Source of the DNA: Persicaria tinctoria
Taxonomy: Eukaryota > Streptophyta > Magnoliopsida > Caryophyllales > Polygonaceae
Assembly: GCA_037127255.1 (NCBI GenBank)
Contig: JBANSL010000004.1
Coordinates: 9,672,001-9,736,000, forward strand
Direction of reading: 5' to 3'
Length of the DNA stretch: 64,000 bases
In this document: positions 24,171-34,818 of the stretch, piece after piece
Layout: every line of letters starts with the position of its first letter
Numbering within the stretch: position 1 is the stretch's first letter
Position numbers and translations under genes: made by a program
Notes under the pieces: model-generated
What the model was told of the DNA's origin: nothing
What the model saw: only the letters and a program-made list of their open reading frames with translations
Databases searched by the model: none

Positions 24171-25044
24171 TTGTCTTGATTTGATAATTGCTTTTTCATC
24201 TTCATGATCGATCCTTGCTAGTCCTCTAGTGATGAGAGCAAATGGGTCGTCCTCATCATCACTATCGTCATCAGTCTGAACTTCTTCTTTCTTCGCTTTT
24301 AGGGATAGATTCTTTGTGGTTGAGGGAACTTCTCCATCTTCTTCATTCAATATCATCTCATGAGTAATAAGTTTTTCAAGAAGATCATCCAAAGGCAGTG
24401 TGGTAAGATCTTGAGCTTCCTCTATTGCAGTAACCTTAGGACCCTACTTGGCTTTAGGGAGGCTCCGAAGAACTTTCCTTACTTTCTCGAGGTTAGAGAA
24501 GGTCTTTCCAAGTGAGTCAAGGTTATTCACAATTTGAGTGAATCTCGTAAACATCTCCTCCGCTGATTCATCAGGGTCCATCTTGAATAGCTCATACTGT
24601 CTGAGGAAGATGTTGATCTTGCTTTCATTGACTTGACTAATGCCTTCGTAAGTGACTACAAGCTTGTCCCATATTTCCTTGGCACTCTTGCAAGATGAAA
24701 CACGGTTAAATTCATTAGCATCAAGAGCACAATATAGGAAATTCATAGCTTCGAAGTTCTTAGCGATGTTTTCCAAGTCTGTTTGAGCGTATTCAGCTTC
24801 ATATTTCTCGACTTATTTCCCATCGAGAGTCTTCGTTGGAATGTGTGGTCTTTTCTTGACAAAGTCTCATAACTCAAGGTCTTGATCAATGATGAACACC
24901 CACATCAGTGATCTCTAGTGAACAAAGTTTTTGCCACAAAACAGAGGAGGTCAATTGGTTGATCTCCCTTGGGCGAATCCTCCATCACTTATGGTAGACA
25001 TGCTAAAAACTCATAAGATTGTTAGATAAAAAATAGTGAGCCAA
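24171..25044 (-). pseudogene. Copia1 gag, N-terminal and central part
   Basis: Minus-strand coding trace with the UBN2-type gag order: MNFLYCALDANEFNRVSSCK, SAKEIWDKLVVTYEGI, NIFLRQYELFKMDPDESAEE, FTRFTQIVNNLDSLGK and KVLRSLPK. After a stop it continues with HEMILNEEDGE and an acidic stretch DDDSDDEDDPFAL. The start region at 24780-25010 is broken by stops (for example near 24812). Upstream is the primer site at 25045. The CACTA insertion truncates it at 24170. Confidence 0.82.
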
Positions 25045-25056
25045 GCTCTGATACCA
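25045..25056 (-). other. Primer binding site of Copia1, initiator-Met tRNA
   Basis: GCTCTGATACCA on the plus strand, the complement of TGGTATCAGAGC, two bases inside the 5' LTR. Confidence 0.9.
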
Positions 25057-25058
25057 AT

Positions 25059-26886
25059 TGAAGAGTCTATAAGGCGATGAATAATACTCTAGAAGGGGAG
25101 GATGAATGGAGTATGGTCGATTTTCACAATGTAAGGATTCTAAAAGCAGTATGCAAAGCAACTTGTCAAGACCTTGATAGTGCTATCAAATCTTGACTAA
25201 GTAAAATCGAATAAGATAAAGTAAATGCGGGATGTAAAAGATGAACACACGAATTGTTAACGAGGTTCGACACGAACTTGGCCTACGTCCCCGCCTAGGG
25301 TTATCCAACCCGTAGGATTCAAGCACTTCTTATTCCGCTTCACTTGAGCCTAGAACTTTGACTAGATGAAAACCTGTCGTTGTTCTTGCCAAAGAATACT
25401 CAAACTCACAACTAGTATAGTGTGTAAGCAAGAGATCGATCCACAGGGAAATCTATTCAATTCGAGTGTCAATTATAATCGCTAATAGAGAATATGAGGG
25501 TTTTTGGTGTGAAAAAATCCGCCTTTTATCAAAGCGGAAGCAAGCAAACAAAGTAAATTGGTTTTAGAATGCAATAGAGAGAAATAGGTTCACCTAAAAT
25601 TTATCACTTCGATTGATGAATTCGATCCTTGTTTCAGCCTCTAGTTCTTGTCTTTTCCTATCAATGTCCTTGTCCAGATCTTATATAAATTATTAGTCCT
25701 ACGAGTCCTAGCAACCCTTATCTCTAAATAACCCTAACACGGTTAAGATTTAACCTAGAGATAGCATTAAGAATATGAATTAACCAAGGTACATGCAATA
25801 TCAAGCTACGAGTCGATATTTAACATATGTTCAACTTTCTACACATCCAATTAGTCCTACGAGTCCTAAAGGGATATGATTGTCACTTGGGTTAAGGTTC
25901 GCTACGAGGAATTTACAACACCCTAGCAATTAAATGAATCTACTCTAACTAGTCGGCCAGGCCAGAGAGAATAAAACACATTCAAACAATTAAGCACAAA
26001 GAAGTCGAAGCATTGGAATAGGAATAAAAACTAGATTAAGAAACTCACAATTCAACAATCAAAGATCCAAATCGTAGGCGAAACCTTGAGAGTTTAGTTG
26101 CTCATGCTCAACGGCGCTCTCAACAATGGAGTAAAGTGCATAAGGTGAATGAATAATAAACTAGAAAAATCTTATAAAGCCTCTAACAAGTCGGTCAAGA
26201 AATAAACAAAAACCCTAATTAAAGTCCATTCTGAACGGCGTGTTTCTGCACGGTCCGCGGGGCGGCTGGCGATCAGCGAAGTTCTCTGTCTTCCCTTCGA
26301 GCCGCAGGGCGGCTAGCCAAACTGCGGGGCGGCCGGTGATTATTCCGAGCTTCTTCTTCCGAGACTTCACCAGCTTTTATGCATCTTCCTTAGCTTGTTT
26401 TCGCTCTTTTCCAATTCATTTCACCTTCAATCTACTATACCTGAAATAAACCATAAAATCATGTAGATTCCGCCTCTTCTAACTCAAAAAATGATTATGT
26501 AAATTCAACTAAATATATGCAATATTCACAACTAAACTATGCTAAATGCAATCTATTACGCAACACTAATCATGCTCTATCAAACTTCCTAGAGAAACTT
26601 CCCTTTCTATATACAAAGCCCCACCGCTTCTATTCTAGCTCTCAACTTTATAAGTTAAATAAAAGCTCTCACCACACTCAAAGTGTGATTGTTAGAGTAT
26701 AAAAACTCTTAGTGTAAGACGAATGAATTGTACAATAAGTGCTTGTGTTTCCCTCAACTCTCAAACTACAACCGACACTTAAACTTTGTGAGAATGTACG
26801 AGAGAAACTGTGATCACCCTTAGAGATAAACTGCACGTTAGTTTTCAAGATCTTACATAGATCTTACATACAAGGTGGAGTCTTCA
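25059..26886 (-). repeat. 5' LTR of Copia1 (interrupted)
   Basis: Bounded TGAAGA...TCTTCA. It is homologous to 55949-57044, but has a 1,224-bp solo LTR inside and lacks about 490 bp present in the other LTR (56475-56970). Shared parts differ by several percent. Outer flank CATAA (26887-26891). Confidence 0.88.
25359..26582 (-). repeat. Solo LTR inside the Copia1 5' LTR
   Basis: 1,224 bp, TGACTAG...CTATCA, with the duplication AACTT at 25354-25358 and 26583-26587. It is a minus-strand relative of the 3110-type LTRs: same phrase order around 25630-25980. A GC-rich patch (26240-26340, 'gcggggcggc') takes the place of the GCGGCCGC octamers. Confidence 0.88.
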
Positions 26887-26891
26887 CATAA

Positions 26892-27554
26892 AATGATATA
26901 AATATATAAATTAAAAGATTTCCCAATATTCCTTTACAAGATTTTCTCCGTTTTTGCCATTTTTCAAAAGTTAAGATTAAGGTGTGTAATCTTTGTGACT
27001 TTTCTTCAGGTTTTGGGTTAAATGTCAAGACCATAGGTTGGGTTGAGTTTGCCACATTTTTTGGGATTTTTTTAAAATCATATGAACTTTAAGGAAAATT
27101 ACCATTTACAATAATTGGGTGAAGCACAGCTCCAAAACACAACATGATCAACCATAACAATGACCCACTATAGTGGATATGAAATATTGATTGCTCGTCG
27201 AAAATAAAAATTTTCCTATAAAAAAATATGCTCAATAAAACCCCAATGAAACTCAAACTTAGAAACAAAGGGCTCGATGTGCCTCTAAGTTGTCCTCTAT
27301 GCAACCAGTGCGAAGAAGACGCGACACATTTATTGACTACATGCCAAACATATCTGACACTTATCGGAAGAATGGATAAGCAGACTGAAAGAATAATATG
27401 AAACATAGAAAAAAATAACAATGCCTATAATATGATAATCATTGAAATCTTTTCACAACTATCAATTGCTCAGAAATTGGCACTAGCTTTCTCCATATGG
27501 GGGGTTTGGTCAATGAAAAATAAAATTCTTTTTGAAACTATGATGTTAGGCATT
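26892..27554 (+). pseudogene. LINE remnant with zinc-finger (zf-RVT) region
   Basis: Plus-strand non-LTR retrotransposon debris. Readable residues are SCPLCNQCEEDATHLLTTC, a Cys/His cluster of the zf-RVT type found after LINE RT, and WSMKNKILFETMMLGI. The stretch 26892-27077 plus 27426-27545 matches the inverse of 50570-50930 upstream of BAHD copy B, which lacks the middle part. It ends abruptly at about 27554, where BAHD coding sequence begins: a rearrangement junction. Confidence 0.75.
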
Positions 27555-27845
27555 AAATTCTCCTTCCTTAACCAGTTGATCCGCCACGAGCCCACCCCGG
27601 TCCACCTCTTCTACCCTCCTACCACCCACAGCACACCACCGCCAGGCCTCCTCAATTAACACTCTCTCGCAGCCACCCTCACCCGCCTCTACCCCCTCCC
27701 CGGCCGCATCGTCGACAACTCCTACATAGACTGCAGCGACCAAGGCGCAGTCTACTACGAAGCACGGCTAGATAGCTCCATCAGCCACTTCTTGAACCGC
27801 CAAGATGTCGCCATCATCGACAAACTGAAGCTCGTCAGCCCCCTG
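27555..27845 (+). pseudogene. BAHD acyltransferase copy A, exon 1, first body piece
   Basis: Matches codons 28 to about 122 of the intact gene at 52224, with about 5 percent or more differences. It lacks its start and first 27 codons; a matching piece lies at 55220-55300 on the other strand. An inserted in-frame TAA (27657-27659) follows a shared GLL sequence. It ends at CCCTG (27841-27845), the duplicated target of Copia2; the reading resumes at 38642. It can make no functional enzyme. Confidence 0.92.
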
Positions 27846-27983
27846 TGTAGAATAGTGGAATTGATGTAAAGTCCTCCTTAGGGTTTCCATTCATTGATAT
27901 AACATATATATAGGTTACAAAGGTATTGGGCCTTAATGGGCTTTTAGCCCACTATACAATATTAAGACCTATGTAATCTATCA
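27846..27983 (-). repeat. 3' LTR of Copia2
   Basis: 138 bp, TGTAGAATAG...AATCTATCA. The adjoining AACCCCCGCAG on the plus strand is the complement of the purine tract. Confidence 0.93.
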
Positions 27984-30353
27984 AACCCCCGCAGTCGAAA
28001 CTGGAGGGGGTCGTACAGTGAGACTGGAGCGAAAATCAATGAACAACTGTCTAGGTAAACCCTTGGTGAATATATCAGCGTACTGATACGAGGACGGAAC
28101 ATGTAGAACGCGGACATGTCCTATGGCAACCTTGTCCCTGACGAAGTGGAGATCAAGCTCAATGTGCTTCGTGCGTTGATGCTGGACCGGGTTGCTGGCC
28201 AGATAGACGGCAGAGATGTTATCAGTGTAGACCAGAGTGGCCTTCATAAGAGGGCAACGGAGCTCAAGCAGGAGATTGCGGAGCCAAGAGCACTCGGAGA
28301 CAACGTTGGCAACACCTCTGTATTCCGCTTCAGCGCTGGAACGAGACACGACAGACTGACGCTTAGCTGACCACGACACAAGGGTGTCGTTAAGGAAGAC
28401 ACAGTAACCAGACGTGGAGCGACGTGTGTCAGGACAACCACCCCAATCCGCATCAGTGTAAGCAACAAGATCAAGCTTAGCGGAAGAAGTGATCGTGGTG
28501 CCGAGCTCGAGGGTGCCGCTGATGTACCGAATGATCCGCTTCAAGGCCTGAAAGTGGGGTTCCCTGGGGGCATGCATGAACAAGCAGACCTGCTGAACGA
28601 CGTAGCTTATATCAGGCCTGGTGAAAGTGAGATACTGAAGAGCACCAGCGAGGCTCCTGTACAATGTCGGATCATCAACTAAAGGACCAGAATGAGCACT
28701 GAGCTTGTTGGATGTATCGACAGGGGTGGCGACTGGATTACAGTTGACCATCTTAGCCCGAGCAATAATCTCAGCAGCATACTTACTCTGTGAGAGAAAC
28801 AGACCAGACGCAAGACGCTGAACAGCAATGCCCAAGAAGTAGGACAACTCACCCAGATCAGACATGGCGAATTCCGCACTCAACTGCGAAATGATGGACG
28901 TCCGAAGAGCATCAGAAGAGGCGGTGAGAATGATGTCGTCGACATATAGTAACAGGAAGGCCATGTCAGAGCCTCTACGATAGATGAACAGAGACGAATC
29001 TCAGCGGCTGCCGATGAAGCCTAAGCGTAGCAGATGTGAAGCAAAGCATTGGAACCAAGCCCGCGGAGCCTGTTTTAGACCATACAGAGAGCGCTTCAGG
29101 AGACAGACGTGCTTAGGACGATCAGCATCAACAAATCCTGGCGGCTGAAACATGTAGACTGTCTCATTTAGATGACCATGAAGAAAAGCATTCTTGACAT
29201 CCAATTGATGAATGGCCCAGTGGCCCCAGTGGCATGATAGTGCTAAGCTCAACACCACTCGGATAGTGGCAGGCTTGACGACGGGGCTGAAGGTCTCATC
29301 ACGGTCAATACCTACCTGCTGAGATCGGCCGTTGACCACAAGACGTGCTTTGTAGCGCTCTAACATCCCATCAGAGCGGAACTTGTGACGGAAGAACCAC
29401 ATACAGCGAATGACATTCGCCTCAGGAGGGCGAGGGACCAGAACCCAAGTACCATTCTTTGTAAGGGCCCTATATTCGTCGAGCATAGCCGCCTGCCAAT
29501 TCGGGTCAAGGAGGGCTGTTTTGTGGGAGGTGGGAACAGGGGAGAGGGAGGTCTGGGTGGGGGCAAAGGGTGAATGGGAGTCGGGAAGGACGAGGGCAAG
29601 AGGGGCTAAGCAAGGGGAAGAGGCGGCGGGCAGATTAAAGGCGGCGAGGGTTGCGGCGGGCGCCGCATGACCTGCTGCGGGCGCCGCGCGTAGGTGACGG
29701 GAGGCTGTTTGGCGGGGTGATGGGAGGTGGATAGCGGGGTGATGGGCGGTGGTCATGGAGACGATCTGACGGGGTCGGAAGACACCGGAGATGCTGCGGG
29801 TGTGTGGTCTGGTGGTGGGGGGTGGTGGTGGTGGTGGTGTAGGGGGAGAAGCAGGAGCACCGGGAGAGCTCTGGGGAAAAAGGAAGTGAGGGAATGGTGA
29901 CTCTGACTCTGACGGTGACACAAGGGGTGTGGGAGACGCAAAGGGAAACCGCGACTCATCAAAGGTGACATGACGTGAGAGAATGATCTTGTGGGTCTTG
30001 ATATCGAGGCAAATGTAACCGCGATGATCAGACGGATAGCCTAGGAAGACACATGGAGTGGAGCGCGGGTGAAGCTTGTGCGGGGCCGTGGATGACTGGT
30101 TTGGGAAACACAAGCACCCGAAGGTGCGAAGGTGATCATACCTAGGCTCGGCGTAATAAAGTGTCTGAGCTGGCGAGCGATGGTGTAGGGTAGTGGAAGG
30201 GAGAATGTTTAGGAGATAACATGTGGTGGATAAGGCGTGAGGCCAATAGGGAAGGGGAATAGATGCGTGGAAGAGGAGAGAGCGCATCATGTTGGTAATG
30301 GTTCTGATGATTCTTTCTGCCTTGCCATTCTGCTGAGAAGTATAGGGGCAAGA
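27984..30353 (-). pseudogene. Copia2 pol: integrase C-terminal side, RT and RNase H
   Basis: One nearly open minus-strand frame. From the right: SCPYTSQQNGKAERIIRTI (the catalytic Glu region of integrase), GCLCFPN and CVFLGYPSDHRGY, a Pro-rich linker, then RT with WVLVPRPPEANVIRCMW, QLDVKNAFLHGHL and SLYGLKQAPRAWF, the active site LLLYVDDIILTA, and RNase H with AYTDADWGGCPDTRRSTSGY, SRSSAEAEYRG and DNISAVYLASNP. The single break seen is a TGA within 28965-29003, just before YVDD. The rest looks functional. It ends with a stop overlapping the LTR edge. Confidence 0.92.
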
Positions 30354-31082
30354 TGACGAGAGGGTTTCTCGACCAAATAAATTTGTAGTCAAGACCCCCG
30401 CTATAGTATAGGGGAGTCAGGTTCGTCCTCAGGAGAGAAGTCAGCGGTTCTAGGTTTAGTGTGTTTTGGGGTTCAGGGGTAGCGGGAAAAGGTGACGAGG
30501 TTGCTGTCGACAAAGAATAGAGGGGTCGATGTCGAGGGATGGAGAGGGAATGATGGTTTGATATCGAGTAGAATATGTGCCGAATAAAAATAATAAAATA
30601 AAACAAATGAAGATGCAAACTTCCAAGGTTAGGGATCACCACAACAATAAACATATGTGTAGATCATAAATCACATAAAGATGCATGCTTTATATCAAAG
30701 AATCGACTTTCGCAAATTCCAACAATTTAGGTGATAGAGGCTCTCGCATAAAAACCTAATTTGTTTCTACCTTTTCTTAATTAGGATCAACCAACTTTCG
30801 CAAGCAAACCCTAATTACTATCCAATTCATAATAAGATCACTTTCGCTTCAATATCATGAATAAGGAATTTCCTCAACTCTCGCAAAGGATTAAGCACAT
30901 AGGTAGATGATGATAAAGACATATAAATTCATGGATTTAAATCAAACACACATATCTATGTTGGGATCACCCCAACCCTAGAAGAAGAAAATTAGAAACA
31001 AAACATAATAAAAGAAATTAACTTTAACATAAAATAAACTAAAACTTACAAAACCTTCCAAACGTTCCTCCTCTCTCGCCTC

Positions 31083-31168
<86 letters not shown>

Positions 31169-32254
31169 CTCCTCCCTCCTTGCGCCCTAAGACGACTTGA
31201 CTTGAATGAAAGAAAATCAGCCCCCTAGGGCTTTATTTATAGCCTTCTAATCCTTGATATCCAAGGATAGAAGATATCTATATCTAAAATTATATCTAAA
31301 ACTTTAAAAGATAAATAAAAGCAATTTAGGAATTAAATCTAAAAGGGAAAAAATAAATCTAAAATAGGTAAGATGTCTTCCATGTCTTCTCCATAGATAG
31401 AACTTGATAGATGTTGATAGATTTCGGCCAAATTGGATAGAATTGGATCCAAGGACTCCCAATCCTAGTAGGACAGCGAAACCGCGTAACGCTCCCGGAC
31501 ACGGCTCGTCGATCTCGACAAGGATCTTGTCGATCTCGAGTAGTCCTCCTCTGTCTCGAGTAGGCCTCGTCTGTCTCGAGTGACTGGTGCTCGACAAGGC
31601 TCGGACATGGCTCGGAGGTCTAGTCGATCTCGACCAAGCCTTCTCGAGATCGAGTAGAGGTGGTCTGCGTCTTCGTCCTCGGCTTCTCGGCTTGGCACAG
31701 CTCGTCGACTCCGGACATGGCTTCTCGATCTCGACCACGGCTACTCGACATCGAGTAGGATTCTGGGAGTCGGGTTGTCTCTGACTCAGTGTCCTCGATC
31801 AGCTCTGCTCGACAAAGTTGGTCGAGAAAGTAGGTCGATATCGAGTAAGGTGTACTCGATATCGAGTACACTTGGCTTCAGCTTTCTGCTCTGTTCTTGA
31901 AACGCACTTTCCCGAGTCCTCGTTCGTCGGATTGACGCATATGACCATGCATTGGAAAGCTCTTTCCGAGGGCTACAACTCTCATGAAGACATCAAAGCT
32001 TGATTCAGAACGAAGAATGGTGAAATATGGCCTTTTCTCCAGCTGCACCATTCTTAGCTTCTCCATGAGTTTCCTTTAAGCTCCAAAGTGCGTCCGATTT
32101 CTGCGAAATATAACCAAAACTTGTGTACACCTCCATATATTGAAAATAAGTGTAAACTACACAAATTCTGTATTATTCTAACCCAAATGTATGAAATGCG
32201 TGCAGAAATCGATATAAAAGTTACTGTAAAACATGGCAGATTCTGCTCACAACA
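30354..32254 (-). repeat. 3' LTR of the 30354-37094 element
   Basis: Holds palindrome units at 31500-31870, the phrase GGGCTTTATTTATAGCC (complement of the TATA region) near 31228, and a long TC microsatellite. The next plus-strand bases AACACCCCATACTTAA are the complement of the purine tract AAGTATGGGGTGTT. Confidence 0.85.
31090..31166. repeat. (TC)n microsatellite
   Basis: About 38 dinucleotide units of CT/TC inside the LTR; absent at the matching place of the other LTR. Likely length-variable. Confidence 0.95.
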
Positions 32255-33689
32255 AACACCCCATACTTAAGCTTGCTTGTCCTCAAGCAATACTTTTAAT
32301 TGTCATTCAGGGGAAGAAACTCAAACTCTCAACATCTTAGATTCATTCTCATATAACCCTGCAATCAATTACCATCCTCGAAAAGGTACTAGTGTCACAG
32401 ATCCAAAATATGTAAAAGCAACATCTACTCACCAAAGGAGGGTTATGCAAAAAAAACAGTATAAGTGACTAAACATTGATAATCAAGAAGACTTTAATTT
32501 AAGCTCATGAAGGAGTAGATTGGTAAAAGGTTAAAAGGTGGGCAATTTCTGGCAATGTGGTGCTTTTGATCCGGGGAAATGGAGTATTTCCAAATTGAAT
32601 TTCCACATTCCTTCTCCATTTGATTCATCACCTTTCATAATGCTTTTATTCATAATAATGCTTTTACCTCTCTAACCTCAGCACTGCCTTCTCGCGAGTC
32701 GCAAACATGGGTGTCATGAATGGCCCCGGATACTTAGTGCTTCGGACTCCTCACAATGTGTCCCATCTCTCCAAACTATTATCTCAGAGAGCATGGTCAA
32801 TCTACCTTTATCTCCTGAGGTGATTGGATTTTCTTTCACTCATTAAATTTTCCATATATTTCAAACAATTTCCTTCCAAACTCCAAATATGATAACAACA
32901 CAAACACCATATAATATCTCCATAATGTAACATCATTCTCAACATAATCCCTGGATAAGGTAAAGAATGGCAATATTTAGTTCATGTGGAGCAATATTTG
33001 AAATAAGGCATATTATGGCTTTTGTGATGCATAAGCATAGGTAAGGCTAGGAATTAACAATGAGCATTATATGGAAATATAAAGTCCTCCATCATCTTAT
33101 CATGCAACATGTCAAAAGCAACTTCAAATTTTACCTCCTTTCATGGTTTTCAATAAATAATGCACTTCATTGTGACTTCCCTTTACTAGGCAATTTCATG
33201 CTATATCTCTAATGAATCTAATTTTGCATCGTCGAGTTCCATATAAGCTTCCATGACTTTATTCAAAAAATTCAATGGGGGTCATTTTTCTCAAATTTTG
33301 GAAAACCTGCATATAAGCACATAAATAAAAAAGTATTCCAAAATAGCCATGTAGCAATTCCAAGAAATAATGCACACATAATGTCAAATATGGAAATATG
33401 CACCAAGTAAGCCCTTCCCCCACCCCATACTTAAACATTACAGTGTCCTCACTGTATAAAAAATAAGGTAAGGGTAAAGAAAGAAACTTACAAGACCGGT
33501 GTGCAGATGTCTCTAAATATCGACTGGAGCACCTCTTAGTCCGAGTAAGCTTTGGTTCTATCCATTGACCTGAAAAGTATAAGACATATACCCAAAAATA
33601 GCAAAAATAAAAACAAAGTCTCAAATGTCCTAAAAAGTCTATGTACATGCTCTAGATTTTATAGTCGCTAGGCCGACTTTCATTAATGC
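32255..33689 (-). other. 3' internal non-coding region of the 30354 element
   Basis: No gene. It carries the conserved stem phrase CTTGCTTGTCCTCAAGCAAT at 32272-32291, a 'catgggtgtcatgaatgg' phrase at 32706-32723 (as in the 3110 element) and a second purine-tract complement near 33419. The post-pol phrase AGTCGCTAGGCCGACTTTC lies at 33664. Confidence 0.65.
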
Positions 33690-34769
33690 TCAAGGCAGCA
33701 TCTGCAGGGCCCATGTAGCTTGGGCCTCAAATAAGACTCCATTCTTGTCCATCAGCTGTAATCCTCCAGAATGGATCTTGTTCACCACGAACGGTCCCAT
33801 CCGCTTCTTGTTGAATTTGTTAGGAAACCAATGATCCTTTGATTTAGAGACATAGAGCTTGTCTCCAACTTCATACTCCTTAGGCTCATCATTGGAAATC
33901 CTGCACAATCGCACATACCAAGGCAGACCTCTCCCATGTATAGATAAATCTTTAATGGAAATAGGAGAAGAAAGATCCATACCTTGACTCACCTTTGCGG
34001 AAACGGAATCGGGGACCACGGTGTTTGGTCGATCTCGACTAGGGCTCCTCGAGATCGATGAGTCTGCAGGCTCTGGTGGTGATCTGGTCGAAGATTCAGA
34101 AGTCGACGAAGGACAGGTCTTGTCGATCTCGACAAGCCTGGTCGACCTCGACAAGGGCTCTGGTCCTGGTGTCTGCAGCGTCGAGGAAGGTGCCGTCGAG
34201 GAAGACTTGGTCCTGTCGATCTCGACAAGGCTACTCGAGGTCGAGTAGCCTTCTCCTCCTCGTGGCATGCTCATCGACGAGGGCGGTGCTGCGCTCTCCG
34301 AGTGGTGGTCGATCTCGACAAGGGTGGTCGAGATCGACAAGGGCTCTCCTGGCTCTGGTGGTGCGCTCGAGGAAGTAGGGACTGGTGGCTCCGAGTTGTG
34401 GTCGACCTCGACGAGGCTTGTCATGATCGACGAGCCTGGTTTCTCTGATCCGCTGCTCGACGATGCTGGCTCTGGTGGAGTCCCCTTGGTCTGGTCGAGA
34501 TCGACTAGGGTTCTACTCGGGGTCGAGGAGTCCTGGTCGATCTTGACCCCATACTTATCTCCTGTCAAGGCATCCGAGAAATAATTAATCCACAACGACT
34601 TACCTTGTTCTGTGTCGATTGGATTTTCTGTGTTCTCCTTGAGGATTGCCATGATCTCCTCCACCTGGGCCTCCATGTCCCTCTTTTCTATCTCTTCAGG
34701 GGTCATATTTCTGACCTTGGGTTCCCCGCAGGTGATGTAGCCAGCCGAGATAGATTTGACCTCTTCCAT
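33690..34769 (-). CDS. Integrase C-terminal-like frame with LVEID peptide repeats
   Basis: An uninterrupted 359-codon minus-strand frame starting 25 bp inside the Asp primer site. Residues 1-85 are charged and not recognised (ITCGEPKVRNMTPEEIEKRD). Residues about 85-265 are a Ser/Pro/Thr-rich spacer with repeated LVDLD, LVEVD, LVEID, LVEID and LVEID blocks, each the translation of one palindrome unit in the same frame. The last 85 residues (YEVGDKLYVSKSKDHWFPNK, MGPFVVNKIHSGGLQLMDKN) resemble the SH3-like end of Ty3 integrase. RT, RNase H and the integrase core are deleted. It may be translated, since the frame is clean, but no function is assigned. Confidence 0.6.
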   Translation of the reverse strand: MEEVKSISAGYITCGEPKVRNMTPEEIEKRDMEAQVEEIMAILKENTENPIDTEQGKSLWINYFSDALTGDKYGVKIDQDSSTPSRTLVDLDQTKGTPPEPASSSSGSEKPGSSIMTSLVEVDHNSEPPVPTSSSAPPEPGEPLSISTTLVEIDHHSESAAPPSSMSMPRGGEGYSTSSSLVEIDRTKSSSTAPSSTLQTPGPEPLSRSTRLVEIDKTCPSSTSESSTRSPPEPADSSISRSPSRDRPNTVVPDSVSAKVSQGMDLSSPISIKDLSIHGRGLPWYVRLCRISNDEPKEYEVGDKLYVSKSKDHWFPNKFNKKRMGPFVVNKIHSGGLQLMDKNGVLFEAQATWALQMLP

Positions 34770-34793
34770 TGGACCAGTATGCCTTTTGCCTCT

Positions 34794-34811
34794 TCCCCGG
34801 CAACGGCGCCA
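34794..34811 (-). other. Primer binding site, Asp tRNA
   Basis: TCCCCGGCAACGGCGCCA on the plus strand: the exact 18-nt form seen, on the other strand, at 4518. Confidence 0.92.
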
Positions 34812-34818
34812 ATTTTGT

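Larger units (their letters stand above)
1..26886 (-). mobile_element. Copia1 retrotransposon, 5' half, with nested insertions
   Basis: Ty1/Copia-type LTR retrotransposon read on the minus strand. From right to left it shows the 5' LTR (25059-26886), a primer binding site for initiator-Met tRNA (25045-25056), gag (24171-25044, then 8641-9590), protease and GAG-pre-integrase (8111-8640), integrase core (2658-3109) and the integrase C-terminal side (215-759). Four large insertions separate these pieces. Frameshifts and stops make it defective. RT and RNase H are missing on this side but occur at 58.9-60.6 kb next to a 3' LTR. The outer flank CATAA (26887-26891) equals the outer flank of that 3' LTR (55944-55948), so both halves belong to one insertion if 61323 joins a copy of 1. 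Confidence 0.85.
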
